Shown: positions 44,236 through 53,114, counted from the stretch's first letter. The stretch is DNA of 58,260 nt from Rhodospirillaceae bacterium (GCA_018649725.1 JABIHH010000007.1:1-58260); one strand, 5' to 3'. Numbers and translations are program-made. The notes: a model not told the origin generated them from the letters alone.

Positions 44236-46206
44236 CTATAGACCGAAGACAGGGTGGTTTGAATTTGTGCTTTTGAGATTGCGGTATCGCGCCAAAGCTA
44301 AAAGTGGGAAATATTGGCGGTAGCCATAGTAGCGAAGATAAAAAACGCGCGGGAAGCCAACCGCATTAAAATGCTCTTCCTCCCAATCACCATCTTTTTT
44401 GCAGGTGTCGGTAAGAAATTTAATGCCATTGGCAACGGCGTCACTTTTGGTTAGGCCGACAGCCATTAAAGCTAATACGGCCCAGGCGGTCTGGGAGGGA
44501 AGGGAGTAACTAAAATCCTCTTTCACGTAACTAGACTCATAACTGTCACAGCTTTCTCCCCAGCCACCATCTTCGTGTTGAACGGTTAAAAGCCATTGGA
44601 CAGCACGGAGAATATAAGGCGCGTGCATATCCTCACCGGCTATATTCAAGGCCGATAAAACGGACCAAGTGCCATAAATATAATTGGTGCCCCAGCGGCC
44701 AAACCACGAACCGTCTTGTTCCTGTTCTTGTTTGAGATAAGCAATGCCGGTGGCCATTGCCGGGTGAGCACCGTCATAACCAATTTGAGCCAGAAAGCTT
44801 ATGCAGCGGGCAGAGACATCGGCGCTTGGTGGGTCCAGCAGGGCACCGTGATCGGCGAAAGGCATGTTCTCTAACAGATAATATTCGTTATCCGCATCAA
44901 AAGCCGCCCAGCCGCCGCTTTTTGACTGCATGCCGACAACCCATTCAGCCGCACGTTGAATGGCAGGCTCGTACGCTTTGTTGCCGGTTCGATGAAGCGC
45001 CATGGCGACGACGGCGGTATCGTCAACATCCGGGTAATAATCATTGCGGTATTGGAAGGCCCAGCCACCTGGGCGTAGATTGGGCCGCCATACCGCCCAG
45101 TCTCCAACGCATTCTTTGATTTGGAGTTCTTCCAGCCAATCACATGATTTGGCAATGGTGTCCTCCGCAATCGAGCGGGGTCCAGAGGATTGAGTAGCCT
45201 CTAGCATCGCATGGGCGGCGAGGCTGGTATCCCAGACCGGAGATAAGCAAGGTTGGCAGTAGGCTTCTTCACCGCCAATGACGAGTAATCTCTCGAGCGC
45301 TTTTCTGGCCATGACGACATGCGGCTCGTCCTTTGGAATGCCGAGTGCGTCAAAGGCCATCAAGGCATTTGCCATGGCTGGGAATATACCGCCCAGCCCG
45401 TCTTCACCATTAAGGCGCTCGGTGATAAAGCGCATGCCTTTTTCAATGCCGCGATTGACAAAAAAATTGGGTATGAGCCAATCAATGGGACGGGCAATCC
45501 GATCCATGGCAATCATCAAACTCCCCAGCCAATTACCCTTAGGGTTTTCGATCCGGTAATCTTCCTTGAAGCGAGACTTGGTGAACAGTTCGTCCAATGT
45601 GACATTTCGCGGGTTTTTGGCTTTGGGTCTGAGCGCCGTCAAAATGAGCAGAGGCACGGTCACCGTGCGGGTCCAATAGGAAACTTTGTTGATGTGGAGT
45701 GGAAACCATTTTGGTGCGAATAAGATCTCAATCCGCGTAACCGGCGTTGCGCGCCACGGCACCAAACCAAATAGTGCCAGCGTGATGCGGGTGAAGACGT
45801 TTGATTCCTTTGCGCCGCCATGCGCCAATATGGCATCGCGGGCCTTGATCATATGGGCGGCATCGGGATCATCTCCAACCAGCTTGAGAGCTAAATAGGC
45901 CTTAACGGAGGCGCTGACATTTATTTCACCACCATAGTAAAGCGGCCAGCCACCATCTTCATTTTGAATCCGTCGGATGTAATTGGCGATCTTTCCTTCA
46001 ATCTTGTCGTTGATTTCATCCAAGTAGTGGTTGAGCAGAATATACTCCGCCGAGATCGTCACATCGGCTTCTAGGGGAAAGGCCCAATGCCCATCTTCGG
46101 CCTGGCAATCTTGCAAATGCGATTGGGCTCTTTGAATGGTATCATCCAATGAGGTCGCATCGACCGCTTTTTGAGCCGCTAAATTTTTTTCAATGTCGCC
46201 TGACAT
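44236..46206 (-). CDS. hpnF: Squalene-hopene cyclase
   Basis: 656-residue monotopic membrane enzyme that folds squalene into hopene. The protonating DxDD is at residues 393-396 (PDVDDT). QW repeats are seen at QAEDGHW near 35, QNEDGGWPLY near 81, QSKSGGWAAF near 430, QEQDGSWFGRWG near 505 and QHEDGGWGE near 553. Length is normal. Between hpnD and hpnG on the same strand; central gene of the hopanoid locus. Confidence 0.96.
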   Translation of the reverse strand: MSGDIEKNLAAQKAVDATSLDDTIQRAQSHLQDCQAEDGHWAFPLEADVTISAEYILLNHYLDEINDKIEGKIANYIRRIQNEDGGWPLYYGGEINVSASVKAYLALKLVGDDPDAAHMIKARDAILAHGGAKESNVFTRITLALFGLVPWRATPVTRIEILFAPKWFPLHINKVSYWTRTVTVPLLILTALRPKAKNPRNVTLDELFTKSRFKEDYRIENPKGNWLGSLMIAMDRIARPIDWLIPNFFVNRGIEKGMRFITERLNGEDGLGGIFPAMANALMAFDALGIPKDEPHVVMARKALERLLVIGGEEAYCQPCLSPVWDTSLAAHAMLEATQSSGPRSIAEDTIAKSCDWLEELQIKECVGDWAVWRPNLRPGGWAFQYRNDYYPDVDDTAVVAMALHRTGNKAYEPAIQRAAEWVVGMQSKSGGWAAFDADNEYYLLENMPFADHGALLDPPSADVSARCISFLAQIGYDGAHPAMATGIAYLKQEQEQDGSWFGRWGTNYIYGTWSVLSALNIAGEDMHAPYILRAVQWLLTVQHEDGGWGESCDSYESSYVKEDFSYSLPSQTAWAVLALMAVGLTKSDAVANGIKFLTDTCKKDGDWEEEHFNAVGFPRVFYLRYYGYRQYFPLLALARYRNLKSTNSNHPVFGL

Positions 46207-46261
46207 GTCGATTCAAAACCCAGTTAAGTACGATATGTTCCCGAAATAATTGTTCAGCAAT

Positions 46262-47137
46262 TTATGCTTTAAATATTAAAATACGCGCTGCCAGCATTAA
46301 TTTCCAGGCTTTCGATACTTTTACTGGAATATTCAGGCGTTCCCAGCCGCGACGTTCCAGCAATATAAAAAGCCGACGGTAAATTTTCATCATAACTATA
46401 GCTGGGCGAATGGCCGTTTTATCGCATGTTTCAATAATTGCCTGGGCTTGCTGGAAATCCAGCCGAGCGCGCTCAGCAAGCTCAATACAGACTTCAACGA
46501 GGCCTGGATGGGCGAGGATTTCATTGATGTCTGGGTCAGGGATGCCTGGGTCAAGGACACCATGACGGGCGAGTAATTCTTTTGGCAGGTAAATTCGATC
46601 CCGTTCGGCATCCTCGTAGATGTCGCGCAAAATATTAGTCAATTGCAAAGCCTCGCCCAATGATTTGGCCAACTGCCTGCTTTTCTCTGGCGCAAGACCA
46701 AACACCGCATTGGAAAGCCTGCCAACGGCACAGGCGACGCGATCACAATAAAGCTCAAGCTCCGCCATGTCTTGCAATTGTAATTTATCGATTGCATCTG
46801 TTTCCATGCCATCAATCACGGCGACAAAATCTTCTTTAGCCAAGCCGTAGAGCCTGAGAGGTTCAGCCAAGGCGCGGGTTATTAGATGATTGGGCGTGCC
46901 GTCATATAGCTTGTCTATCTCATCCCGCCAGATCTGAAGATTTATCCGCTTGGTCTCCAAGGCTTCTTCGCCATCGGCAATATCATCGACTTCCCGGCAA
47001 AATGCATAGATCGCAAACATAGCATCGCGCTTTGCGGGTGGCAGTAAGCGCATTGCCCAATAGAAAGACGTCCCCGATCTTTGGACGATCGCAAGTACGC
47101 CTTCTTTGATGTCGTATTCTAACCTGTCTTGGGGCAT
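46262..47137 (-). CDS. hpnD: Presqualene diphosphate synthase HpnD
   Basis: 291-residue trans-isoprenyl synthase of the squalene/phytoene type, condensing two farnesyl diphosphates to presqualene diphosphate. GTSFYWAMRLLPPAKRDAMFAIYAFCREVDDIADG (residues 22-56) has the first Asp-rich motif, and LTNILRDIYEDAERDRIYLP near 165 the second. Between hpnC and the cyclase gene on the same strand. The usual third partner, hpnE, is not next to it. Confidence 0.93.
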   Translation of the reverse strand: MPQDRLEYDIKEGVLAIVQRSGTSFYWAMRLLPPAKRDAMFAIYAFCREVDDIADGEEALETKRINLQIWRDEIDKLYDGTPNHLITRALAEPLRLYGLAKEDFVAVIDGMETDAIDKLQLQDMAELELYCDRVACAVGRLSNAVFGLAPEKSRQLAKSLGEALQLTNILRDIYEDAERDRIYLPKELLARHGVLDPGIPDPDINEILAHPGLVEVCIELAERARLDFQQAQAIIETCDKTAIRPAIVMMKIYRRLFILLERRGWERLNIPVKVSKAWKLMLAARILIFKA

Positions 47138-47212
47138 TAAACGCTTTGCTCTTCGCTAGTGTTGCACTGACTTTATCGCCAAAGCTGTAGAATGCAATGC
47201 TGCAACGCGAGG

Positions 47213-48070
47213 TTATCTAAATAGCGACCCTAGAGCGCCTGAAATACAACAGGTTATATATTCAATTTTCGATAATTTTACTTTGCCCTGGATAGGGTCA
47301 TTTTGACGGAGTTTTCGGCTCAATCGATTGGCAATATTGATAATGGCTTGAGATTCCATCGCCAGTCTGGTGCTTTTTAGGCCGGTGGGGAGGGCTGCTG
47401 CTTTACGCATTAATTCATCAACACCCGCCAAAATTTCGTTGAGACAGTTTCGCAGCGATGGCGTTGCTTTGGTGGCCGTGAGGTCTTCAATTTTTGCCTT
47501 GTTGTGGGCCAATATATCGGCCGGCAGATAAACGCGATCAAGTTCCTGATAATCTTCGCGGCAGTCCTGCAGATGGTTGAGGATCTGCAGGGCCGCGCAT
47601 AACGCATCAGAGGGCTCATAGCCGGCCTGATCGCCCACCTTAAAACCCCCATGGAGATCTATTAAATAACGCCCAACTGGGGCGGCAGAAAGCTGGCAAT
47701 AATCGATCAATTCCTGCCAATTGGCATATCTGGTCTTAGTTGCATCTTGTTTAAAGGCCGCCAATAAATCGAGGCAATGGCTGGGCGTGACATTGGTCGC
47801 AATCAAACTTGCGGCCATGAGCCCGGCTTGAGGGGGAGGGTTTTCGCCGGATGACTTGTTGCTCAAGCCCTCTTCAAACTGATCAAGTCGGAGAATTTTC
47901 TCCTCAGAGGCTAAATCGGGAGAATCTGCAATATCATCCGCCGCCCTGGCAAAGTGATAAAAAGTCGCTATATGCGGCCGCAATTTGGCCGGCAATAGCC
48001 ACGAGCCAACGGGAAAATTCTCGTAAGCTGTGTCTTTACCAGAGGATACTTCGACTGTGGACGTGTTCAT
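47213..48070 (-). CDS. hpnC: Hydroxysqualene synthase HpnC
   Basis: 285-residue isoprenyl synthase relative that converts presqualene diphosphate to hydroxysqualene. ENFPVGSWLLPAKLRPHIATFYHFARAADDIADS near 16-50 and HLQDCREDYQELDRVYLP near 175 are typical. ATG preferred over an earlier TTG, since family members begin shortly before the GKDxxxENFPVGS block. Its start lies close to ispG on the other strand (61 bases), so hpnC-D-F-G and ispG share a divergent control region. Confidence 0.92.
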   Translation of the reverse strand: MNTSTVEVSSGKDTAYENFPVGSWLLPAKLRPHIATFYHFARAADDIADSPDLASEEKILRLDQFEEGLSNKSSGENPPPQAGLMAASLIATNVTPSHCLDLLAAFKQDATKTRYANWQELIDYCQLSAAPVGRYLIDLHGGFKVGDQAGYEPSDALCAALQILNHLQDCREDYQELDRVYLPADILAHNKAKIEDLTATKATPSLRNCLNEILAGVDELMRKAAALPTGLKSTRLAMESQAIINIANRLSRKLRQNDPIQGKVKLSKIEYITCCISGALGSLFR

Positions 48071-48131
48071 AATGATGCGATGATTGCAGATGAGGGCTGG
48101 CAAGTCCAATCCGGCTGTTATAAAAAAACCT

Positions 48132-49358
48132 ATGGAACAAATTAAAAGACATCAGAGGATTGCTGTGAAAATAGGCGAGGTCATTGTTGGCGGTAATGCC
48201 CCTGTCGTGGTGCAGTCTATGACCAATACGGATACCGCAGATGTTGCCTCTACTGTGGCCCAAGTCGCTGCTTTAGCCAAAGCCGGCTCTGAGCTTGTTC
48301 GGGTAACGGTAAACACAGAAGAGGCTGCCGCTGCGGTCGCCCTCATTCGGGCGCAATTAGACGAGATGGGGTGCCTTGTGCCGTTGGTCGGCGACTTTCA
48401 TTACAATGGCCATTTGTTGCTGACAAAGTTTCCCGATTGCGCCGCAGCGCTGGCTAAATACCGCATCAATCCCGGCAATGTCGGCTTCAAGGACAAACGT
48501 GATCAGCAATTCACCGTCATGATCGAGCAGGCGATTAAATATGATAAGCCGGTTCGCATCGGCGTGAACTGGGGAAGCTTGGATCAGGATCTTCTCGCCC
48601 GTTTTATGGATGACAATGCCAAGCTCAAAGATCCCAAAGACGTCCAATTGGTGATGCATGAAGCGTTGGTAGCTTCGGCCATGGAAAGTGCGGCCTTGGC
48701 CGAAGACATAGGTCTGGCCAGAGATCATATTATCTTGTCGTGCAAAGTGAGCTCGGTGCAGGATCTCGTCGCGGTCTATCAAATGCTGGCGGCCAAATGT
48801 GACTATGCGCTGCATTTGGGACTGACCGAGGCGGGCATGGGCTCAAAAGGTATTGTGGCCTCGACGGCGGCGCTTTCTGTTTTGTTGCAGCAGGGCATTG
48901 GCGACACCATCCGGATTTCGCTGACACCCGAGCCCGGTGGTGATCGGACCAAAGAAGTGATCGTTGGCCAGGAAATTCTCCAATCCCTGGACATTCGCTC
49001 TTTCACCCCGCAAATCGCGGCCTGTCCCGGCTGCGGGCGGACGACCAGCACGGTGTTTCAGGAGTTGGCGGATGATATTCAGAACTATGTCCGCGCGCAA
49101 ATGCCGGAATGGGGCGAGCGCTACATTGGCGTCGAGGATATGCAGGTCGCCGTGATGGGCTGCATTGTCAACGGCCCGGGTGAAAGCAAACACGCCAATA
49201 TTGGGATTTCTCTACCGGGTACTGGAGAGCAGCCTGCGGCGCCTGTGTTTATTGACGGGGAAAAGAAAATGACGCTCAGGGGCGAAAATATCGCTCAAGA
49301 GTTCAAGCAAATCGTCGATGACTACGTGGCCTCCAGCTATACCCAAAAACCTTTGTAA
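48132..49358 (+). CDS. ispG: 4-hydroxy-3-methylbut-2-en-1-yl diphosphate synthase
   Basis: 408-residue Fe-S enzyme, the next-to-last step of the MEP pathway. [22 protein letters not shown] near 25, [15 protein letters not shown] near 85, [15 protein letters not shown] near 115, and cluster ligands in CPGCGRTT near 298 plus [22 protein letters not shown] near 340. The ATG giving [15 protein letters not shown] fits family starts. It pairs with ispH at the other end of the hopanoid core, so isoprenoid supply brackets the cluster. A tRNA-Phe gene follows. Confidence 0.96.
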   Translation: MEQIKRHQRIAVKIGEVIVGGNAPVVVQSMTNTDTADVASTVAQVAALAKAGSELVRVTVNTEEAAAAVALIRAQLDEMGCLVPLVGDFHYNGHLLLTKFPDCAAALAKYRINPGNVGFKDKRDQQFTVMIEQAIKYDKPVRIGVNWGSLDQDLLARFMDDNAKLKDPKDVQLVMHEALVASAMESAALAEDIGLARDHIILSCKVSSVQDLVAVYQMLAAKCDYALHLGLTEAGMGSKGIVASTAALSVLLQQGIGDTIRISLTPEPGGDRTKEVIVGQEILQSLDIRSFTPQIAACPGCGRTTSTVFQELADDIQNYVRAQMPEWGERYIGVEDMQVAVMGCIVNGPGESKHANIGISLPGTGEQPAAPVFIDGEKKMTLRGENIAQEFKQIVDDYVASSYTQKPL

Positions 49359-49484
49359 TTTGCCCTATTGAGGGCTGGACAGAGCGCGCCTTTTTTCCTA
49401 TAAGCGCGTCTCTAACAGATAACTCACCCAGGTGAGGGGCGTCCTGCCCAAATCAATTTAAGATCGATTTCGTCTGATAGATAT

Positions 49485-49560
49485 GCCCGGGTAGCTCAGT
49501 TGGTAGAGCAGAGGATTGAAAATCCTCGTGTCGGTGGTTCAATTCCGCCCCCGGGCACCA
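49485..49560 (+). tRNA. tRNA-Phe (GAA)
   Basis: 76 bases including an encoded CCA. The acceptor GCCCGGG pairs with CCCGGGC; D arm, anticodon arm GGATTGAAAATCC with GAA at 49518-49520, variable loop and GGTTCAATTCC T arm are all regular. The integrase gene ends 76 bases downstream, so the 3' part of this tRNA is the probable attachment site of the island. Confidence 0.97.
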
Positions 49561-49598
49561 CCACCTTTTTTCTCTATATATTTCAATGACTTAACTTT

Positions 49599-49632
49599 TC
49601 GGTTAGTCACTTTTTTCGGTTAGTCACTTTTT
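49599..49632. repeat. Two tandem copies of a 17-bp unit
   Basis: TCGGTTAGTCACTTTTT is repeated exactly twice, head to tail, between the tRNA-Phe gene and the integrase stop. It may be an integrase arm-type binding site or part of a terminator, given the T-runs. Confidence 0.6.
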
Positions 49633-49636
49633 TGTT

Positions 49637-50683
49637 CTAGCTTTGTTTTGCCGACACTTTGGCGATTGCCGAACGCGCCAGCTTTTTTTGTCGTGCAGAT
49701 TTCGTGTATCGGTCAACTTCTTTGGCGGACCGATGCCCGGTGATGGCCATAATTTCGCGATCGGTACAGCCCATTTCCGCAAATAACGCTGCCGAGGCTT
49801 TCCGAAGTCCATGGGCCGAACAATGTGAGAGATCTGCTTCAAGACACCATTTTTTAAACCGATTTCCAAAACCATTCTGTGTGAAGGGTTTATTAAAATG
49901 TGTCACCAGGAATGTTAATTCGCCTGTTGGGGTTTGATCCAGGATGCCCTGCAAAACGGGCGCTATCGGTATATTTAGGGTCACGGGTGATCGCTCCCTA
50001 TTTTTTTGCTGTGTAAATATGAGTTCGGCGTGTTTCAAGTGTTGGCGGCCCAACCGCACTATGTCGCCGCGCCTCTGGCCAGTATAAAGTAGCAGTTCGA
50101 TGGCCATCCTGGCTTTGGTTCCGACAGCGTGACAGTCCCTATATTGATCAATCTCATTTTCAGTCCATGCGTGAATTCCATCTCCAGGAGCTATTAACAT
50201 CTCAATTTCTTTTGCAGGATTATGGAAACAAAGGCGGCGTTTTATGCCGTGTTTGAAAACTTGCCGAAGGGATTTGATCAAAGCATTTACTGATTCGGGG
50301 CGATCAGCTCGGTCATCCTGGATTGAAACTAAATGTTCTGGTTTGAGCTGCGCAAATGGCTTTGAACCATGTTCTATGCAGAATCCGTCGAGAATATTTC
50401 GGCGTACTTTTTTGGTGCTGCTGGCTAGAGTTTTGAAAGCGCTACTTTTGAAATACTGTATGCACAACCATCGAATCGTTTTCATACCAATATTTTTTTC
50501 TGGATTGATCTCACCTGAAGGAGATGAGGACGCATAGGCTTTTGCATAATCCTCATAGAACTCCTTGGAGCCAATTGGGCCTCGAAGGGAAATTTTTGGG
50601 AAGCCTTTGCGGCGGAAATAAATTTTAGGATTACCCGACCTGTCATCGAAGCAATTCACATAAGGGGGCTTTTTTATTGACAT
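49637..50683 (-). CDS. Tyrosine recombinase/integrase
   Basis: 348-residue phage-type integrase. The N-terminal half is a SAM-like DNA-binding domain (about 60-165, LVSIQDDRADRPESVNALIKSLRQVF). The catalytic part shows Arg in LLYTGQRRGDIVRL near 204, HGLRKASAALFAEMG near 293, TGHRS near 316 and Tyr in VDRYTKSARQ near 325. Its 3' end points at tRNA-Phe, the usual order for islands integrated in a tRNA gene. The start overlaps the small Xis-like gene by 10 bases. Confidence 0.93.
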   Translation of the reverse strand: MSIKKPPYVNCFDDRSGNPKIYFRRKGFPKISLRGPIGSKEFYEDYAKAYASSSPSGEINPEKNIGMKTIRWLCIQYFKSSAFKTLASSTKKVRRNILDGFCIEHGSKPFAQLKPEHLVSIQDDRADRPESVNALIKSLRQVFKHGIKRRLCFHNPAKEIEMLIAPGDGIHAWTENEIDQYRDCHAVGTKARMAIELLLYTGQRRGDIVRLGRQHLKHAELIFTQQKNRERSPVTLNIPIAPVLQGILDQTPTGELTFLVTHFNKPFTQNGFGNRFKKWCLEADLSHCSAHGLRKASAALFAEMGCTDREIMAITGHRSAKEVDRYTKSARQKKLARSAIAKVSAKQS

Positions 50684-50907
50684 AAAGCTTCATCCCATTC
50701 GTTGATCTCAGAAACCCCGCGGCGGGGTAATTCGTCAAAGTAGGTATCTAGTTCGTGTCTGTCCCAGACGAGGCGGCGGTCGATTTGTTTTGGCTGGGGC
50801 ATTCGACCATCTACCACCATTTCGTCAAATTTGCTGGCAGAGCAACCGATGTAATTTGCAGCTTCTTTCCGGTTTAAACCTCGTCGTTGAAAAAATTGTA
50901 CGCGCAT
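50674..50907 (-). CDS. AlpA/Xis-like helix-turn-helix protein
   Basis: 77 residues with a MerR-like winged helix: GLNRKEAANYIGCSASKFDEMVVDGRMPQPKQIDRRLVWDRHELDTYF. This is the form of AlpA regulators and excisionases that help integrases of genomic islands. It overlaps the integrase start, so it is translated just before it. Likely controls excision or integrase expression. Confidence 0.85.
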   Translation of the reverse strand: MRVQFFQRRGLNRKEAANYIGCSASKFDEMVVDGRMPQPKQIDRRLVWDRHELDTYFDELPRRGVSEINEWDEALCQ

Positions 50908-51222
50908 GAATATTCACTTCCGATCCCCATCGAACGTGTCTGGTACACCACGCAAGCTATGAAATAAAACGGCGTTACCCTTGGTGCCGTCAGTTTGAAA
51001 CTACAAAGGTACCCCAATGAGGTTTAATTTCAAGGGGGAGAACACATAAATTACCAAGAGAGTGATCAATCGTGAATAAAATACCGGGTATAGGTTGTGG
51101 ACTGAAATAGTAGATACAAATCTAGATTGGTAGATTTTCACTTCTCGGATCTGCTAAAATTAATCTACGTTTTGTATACCGGTGGTATCGCCGGAAGTGA
51201 TGTTCTTTAACGGACGTTAAGG
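50908..51222. other. Intergenic control region of the island
   Basis: AT-rich gap between the divergent xis-like gene and the structured element. It holds the short hairpin CGGC...GCCG near 50971-50989 and TAGATACAAAT near 51112 facing TTTGTATACC near 51172, an imperfect inverted pair. No protein-coding signal seen. It should contain promoters for both directions. Confidence 0.4.
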
Positions 51223-51344
51223 AACCGGAAAATAAGAGGTGCGGACACCTCTCCAGCCATACAAATCGTCGGTGTGCTGGCGCTGCTACTTTCCGGTTTT
51301 TGAAACGTCGTGATAACCCTGTGGGGTCGTTGCGGCGTTTTTTT
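51223..51344 (+). ncRNA. Predicted structured RNA ending in a terminator hairpin
   Basis: A closing stem AACCGGAAA (51223-51231) pairs perfectly with TTTCCGGTT (51290-51298). Inside are a seven-pair hairpin AGAGGTG-CGGA-CACCTCT (51235-51252) and CCAGC (51253-51257) pairing with GCTGG (51276-51280), giving a three-way junction. Directly after it comes the terminator-like stem at 51304-51339 and a run of seven T. It lies in the leader of the polymerase-like gene of the island. It may be a small RNA, an antisense regulator or a leader that controls the downstream gene. Only pairing is shown; transcription is not. Confidence 0.4.
51304..51344 (+). terminator. Rho-independent terminator-like hairpin
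   Basis: AACGTCG (51304-51310) pairs with CGGCGTT (51333-51339) with one G-U pair, a small CCC/GGG stem lies inside, and a TTTTTTT run spans 51338-51344. It ends 31 bases before the polymerase-like ATG, so it would limit read-through into that gene. Confidence 0.5.
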
Positions 51345-51375
51345 GTTGCCCGACCTCACCATATTTAGGTGAAGT

Positions 51376-52644
51376 ATGAACAAGTTTAATAATGGAATTA
51401 ATGCAGATTCTGAAAATGAAGAGTTTGGAGAAACGGAGCATATTGCCGGTGAACGTACGCGACATCGAGATACGCACATAAGCTTTCATTTTCGGCCAAG
51501 CGGTGAAGTAACGCTAGATGGATTATCCGGAAAAACCGCAAAAGAAAGGAGGCGACAACAAGCGACGAAAATAATATTCCTCGGCGCAAGCATCGAGGCA
51601 CTTGGTCAAAATCGATGGATACATTACAGCCGCAACAAAAATGCCTACACGGGACAAAAACGCTACCGAGGAAAAGAGTATACATACGCTTTGGTGCCGA
51701 GTGCGGTGGACTGTCTTGAAGAACTAGGAGTAATTGAGCATCAGAGGGCATTTCCTTGTGCACCTATGGCGGGGTCGTACGGATATCAATCCCGATTTCG
51801 CTTAGTGCCAGACGCGGGATTAATCCTTCCAAAATATTGTTGTGATCCATTTGAAACTGTCCGCCTAAAAGATGCTAGCAAACGCCTGGTAGATTACCCT
51901 GAAACCGACCGAACGTTAAGAATGCGTCGAGAAACCTACGAAATAAATGAAGCGCTTTGCAGTATCGAAATTGAGTTGGAATCGGAGGCCTGTGTTCGTC
52001 GCGGACCGCACATTTTCTGTCAAACGGGAAACCTAGACGACAATCTCCAGCCGAAATGTGTGGTCATCAACCCGGCAAGAAATTCTGTTTACCGGGTTTT
52101 CAGCAACGGTAAATGGAACCTAGGCGGCCGATTGTATGGAGGTTGGTGGCAAAACGTTCCATCCTCGGAGCGAACCAACATTCATATTGATGGTTTTGCA
52201 ACCGTCGAAGAGGATTACCAGCAGCTCCATCCGAGATTACTCTATCACTTCGTTGACAAAGAACCGATCGGTGATGCCTATACAATTGATGGCTGGGATA
52301 GACCGCTTTGTAAAAGGTCTTTTAACATCGCAATTAACGCCCGCACGGAGTTTGCCGCTATTGGCGCTATACAGAACCTTGTTGGCGGTCCAGGAGCCCG
52401 TGAATGCGCCACAAAGCTACTCGGCGCGATCAAAAACCACCATCGTCCAATTGAGCGATTTTTTCATACTGGAATCGGCCTAACGCTCCAACACATCGAT
52501 TCTCAAATGGCCAGTCACGTTGTTCGGTCGATGCTCAAGCAGGGCATCGTATGCTTGCCGATACATGACAGTTTTATTGTTCGTGCGGGTAATCAATCGC
52601 AATTGCTTGAGGTAATGGAGGAGGCATATTGTTGTGTAATTTAG
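51376..52644 (+). CDS. Mobile-element protein with family-A-polymerase-like palm motifs
   Basis: 422 residues, no family name recognised. The N-terminal 200 residues look like a winged-helix or replication-associated region. In the C-terminal half, EEDYQQLHPRLLY (Asp280) resembles motif A of family A polymerases (DYSQIELR), CKRSFNIAINA (Lys313) resembles motif B, and LPIHDSFIV (His397-Asp398) resembles motif C (HD, or HDSF of single-subunit RNA polymerases). GGRLYGGWWQN precedes motif A. No exonuclease domain. The chain ends soon after motif C. The gene lies in a tRNA-Phe island, after a structured RNA. It may replicate or prime the element; enzymatic activity is inferred from motifs. Confidence 0.6.
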   Translation: MNKFNNGINADSENEEFGETEHIAGERTRHRDTHISFHFRPSGEVTLDGLSGKTAKERRRQQATKIIFLGASIEALGQNRWIHYSRNKNAYTGQKRYRGKEYTYALVPSAVDCLEELGVIEHQRAFPCAPMAGSYGYQSRFRLVPDAGLILPKYCCDPFETVRLKDASKRLVDYPETDRTLRMRRETYEINEALCSIEIELESEACVRRGPHIFCQTGNLDDNLQPKCVVINPARNSVYRVFSNGKWNLGGRLYGGWWQNVPSSERTNIHIDGFATVEEDYQQLHPRLLYHFVDKEPIGDAYTIDGWDRPLCKRSFNIAINARTEFAAIGAIQNLVGGPGARECATKLLGAIKNHHRPIERFFHTGIGLTLQHIDSQMASHVVRSMLKQGIVCLPIHDSFIVRAGNQSQLLEVMEEAYCCVI

Positions 52645-52867
52645 TCCAGCCACGGATGAAGATCACCTTGATTTTTAATTTATTATCAATGGGTTATGTG
52701 AAAATGGTATTACATATGGGCGCCGGTGGGGTTCTCCTGGGTCGGGTGGTGCTTTCTCCTGTGTGCCGCGCTTCGCCTTCCTCTCCCTCACCGAACACAC
52801 CCTATTTTGGCAAATCTGCGAATTTTGGCACCAAGCCGATCAAATCACATACTGAAGGAAGTTTAAA

Positions 52868-53083
52868 ATGAATCAGATAGTATCAAGTTCAGCAGAAAGA
52901 ATGCGTCGTTACCGTGAACGTAAACGTGCTGGCATCGAAATGGCATCGCTCCCTATACAACTATTTACCGACGAACTCAATGAAATGGTCGAACGCGGTG
53001 CACTTACGCCGGAAACGCGTAACGACAAAACTAAAGTTGCTGAGGCTATTGAGGCGATATTGGCACAGTGGGTGGAGATATGA
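52868..53083 (+). CDS. Small basic mobile-element-associated protein
   Basis: 71 residues starting SSSAERMRRYRERKRAGI, then a hydrophobic PIQLFTDELNEMVERGAL and NDKTKVAEAIEAILAQW. Small proteins with this AERMRRYRxRKRAG start are common in alphaproteobacterial phage and island regions; the basic start and amphipathic tail suggest a DNA-binding or ribbon-helix-like regulator. GAAGGAAG precedes the ATG. Function unknown. Confidence 0.7.
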   Translation: MNQIVSSSAERMRRYRERKRAGIEMASLPIQLFTDELNEMVERGALTPETRNDKTKVAEAIEAILAQWVEI

Positions 53084-53114
53084 AATTAACGATATTTGCC
53101 GGAAACTCAATTTT

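Noticed and set aside
51223..52644. Calling the RNA plus polymerase pair a retron
   Set aside because: The protein shows polymerase-A-like motifs and no YxDD reverse transcriptase motif, so a retron label is not supported.
52629..52871. Open frame of 80 codons between the polymerase-like gene and the next small gene
   Set aside because: It overlaps the end of the previous gene, has no ribosome site, odd composition and no family likeness.
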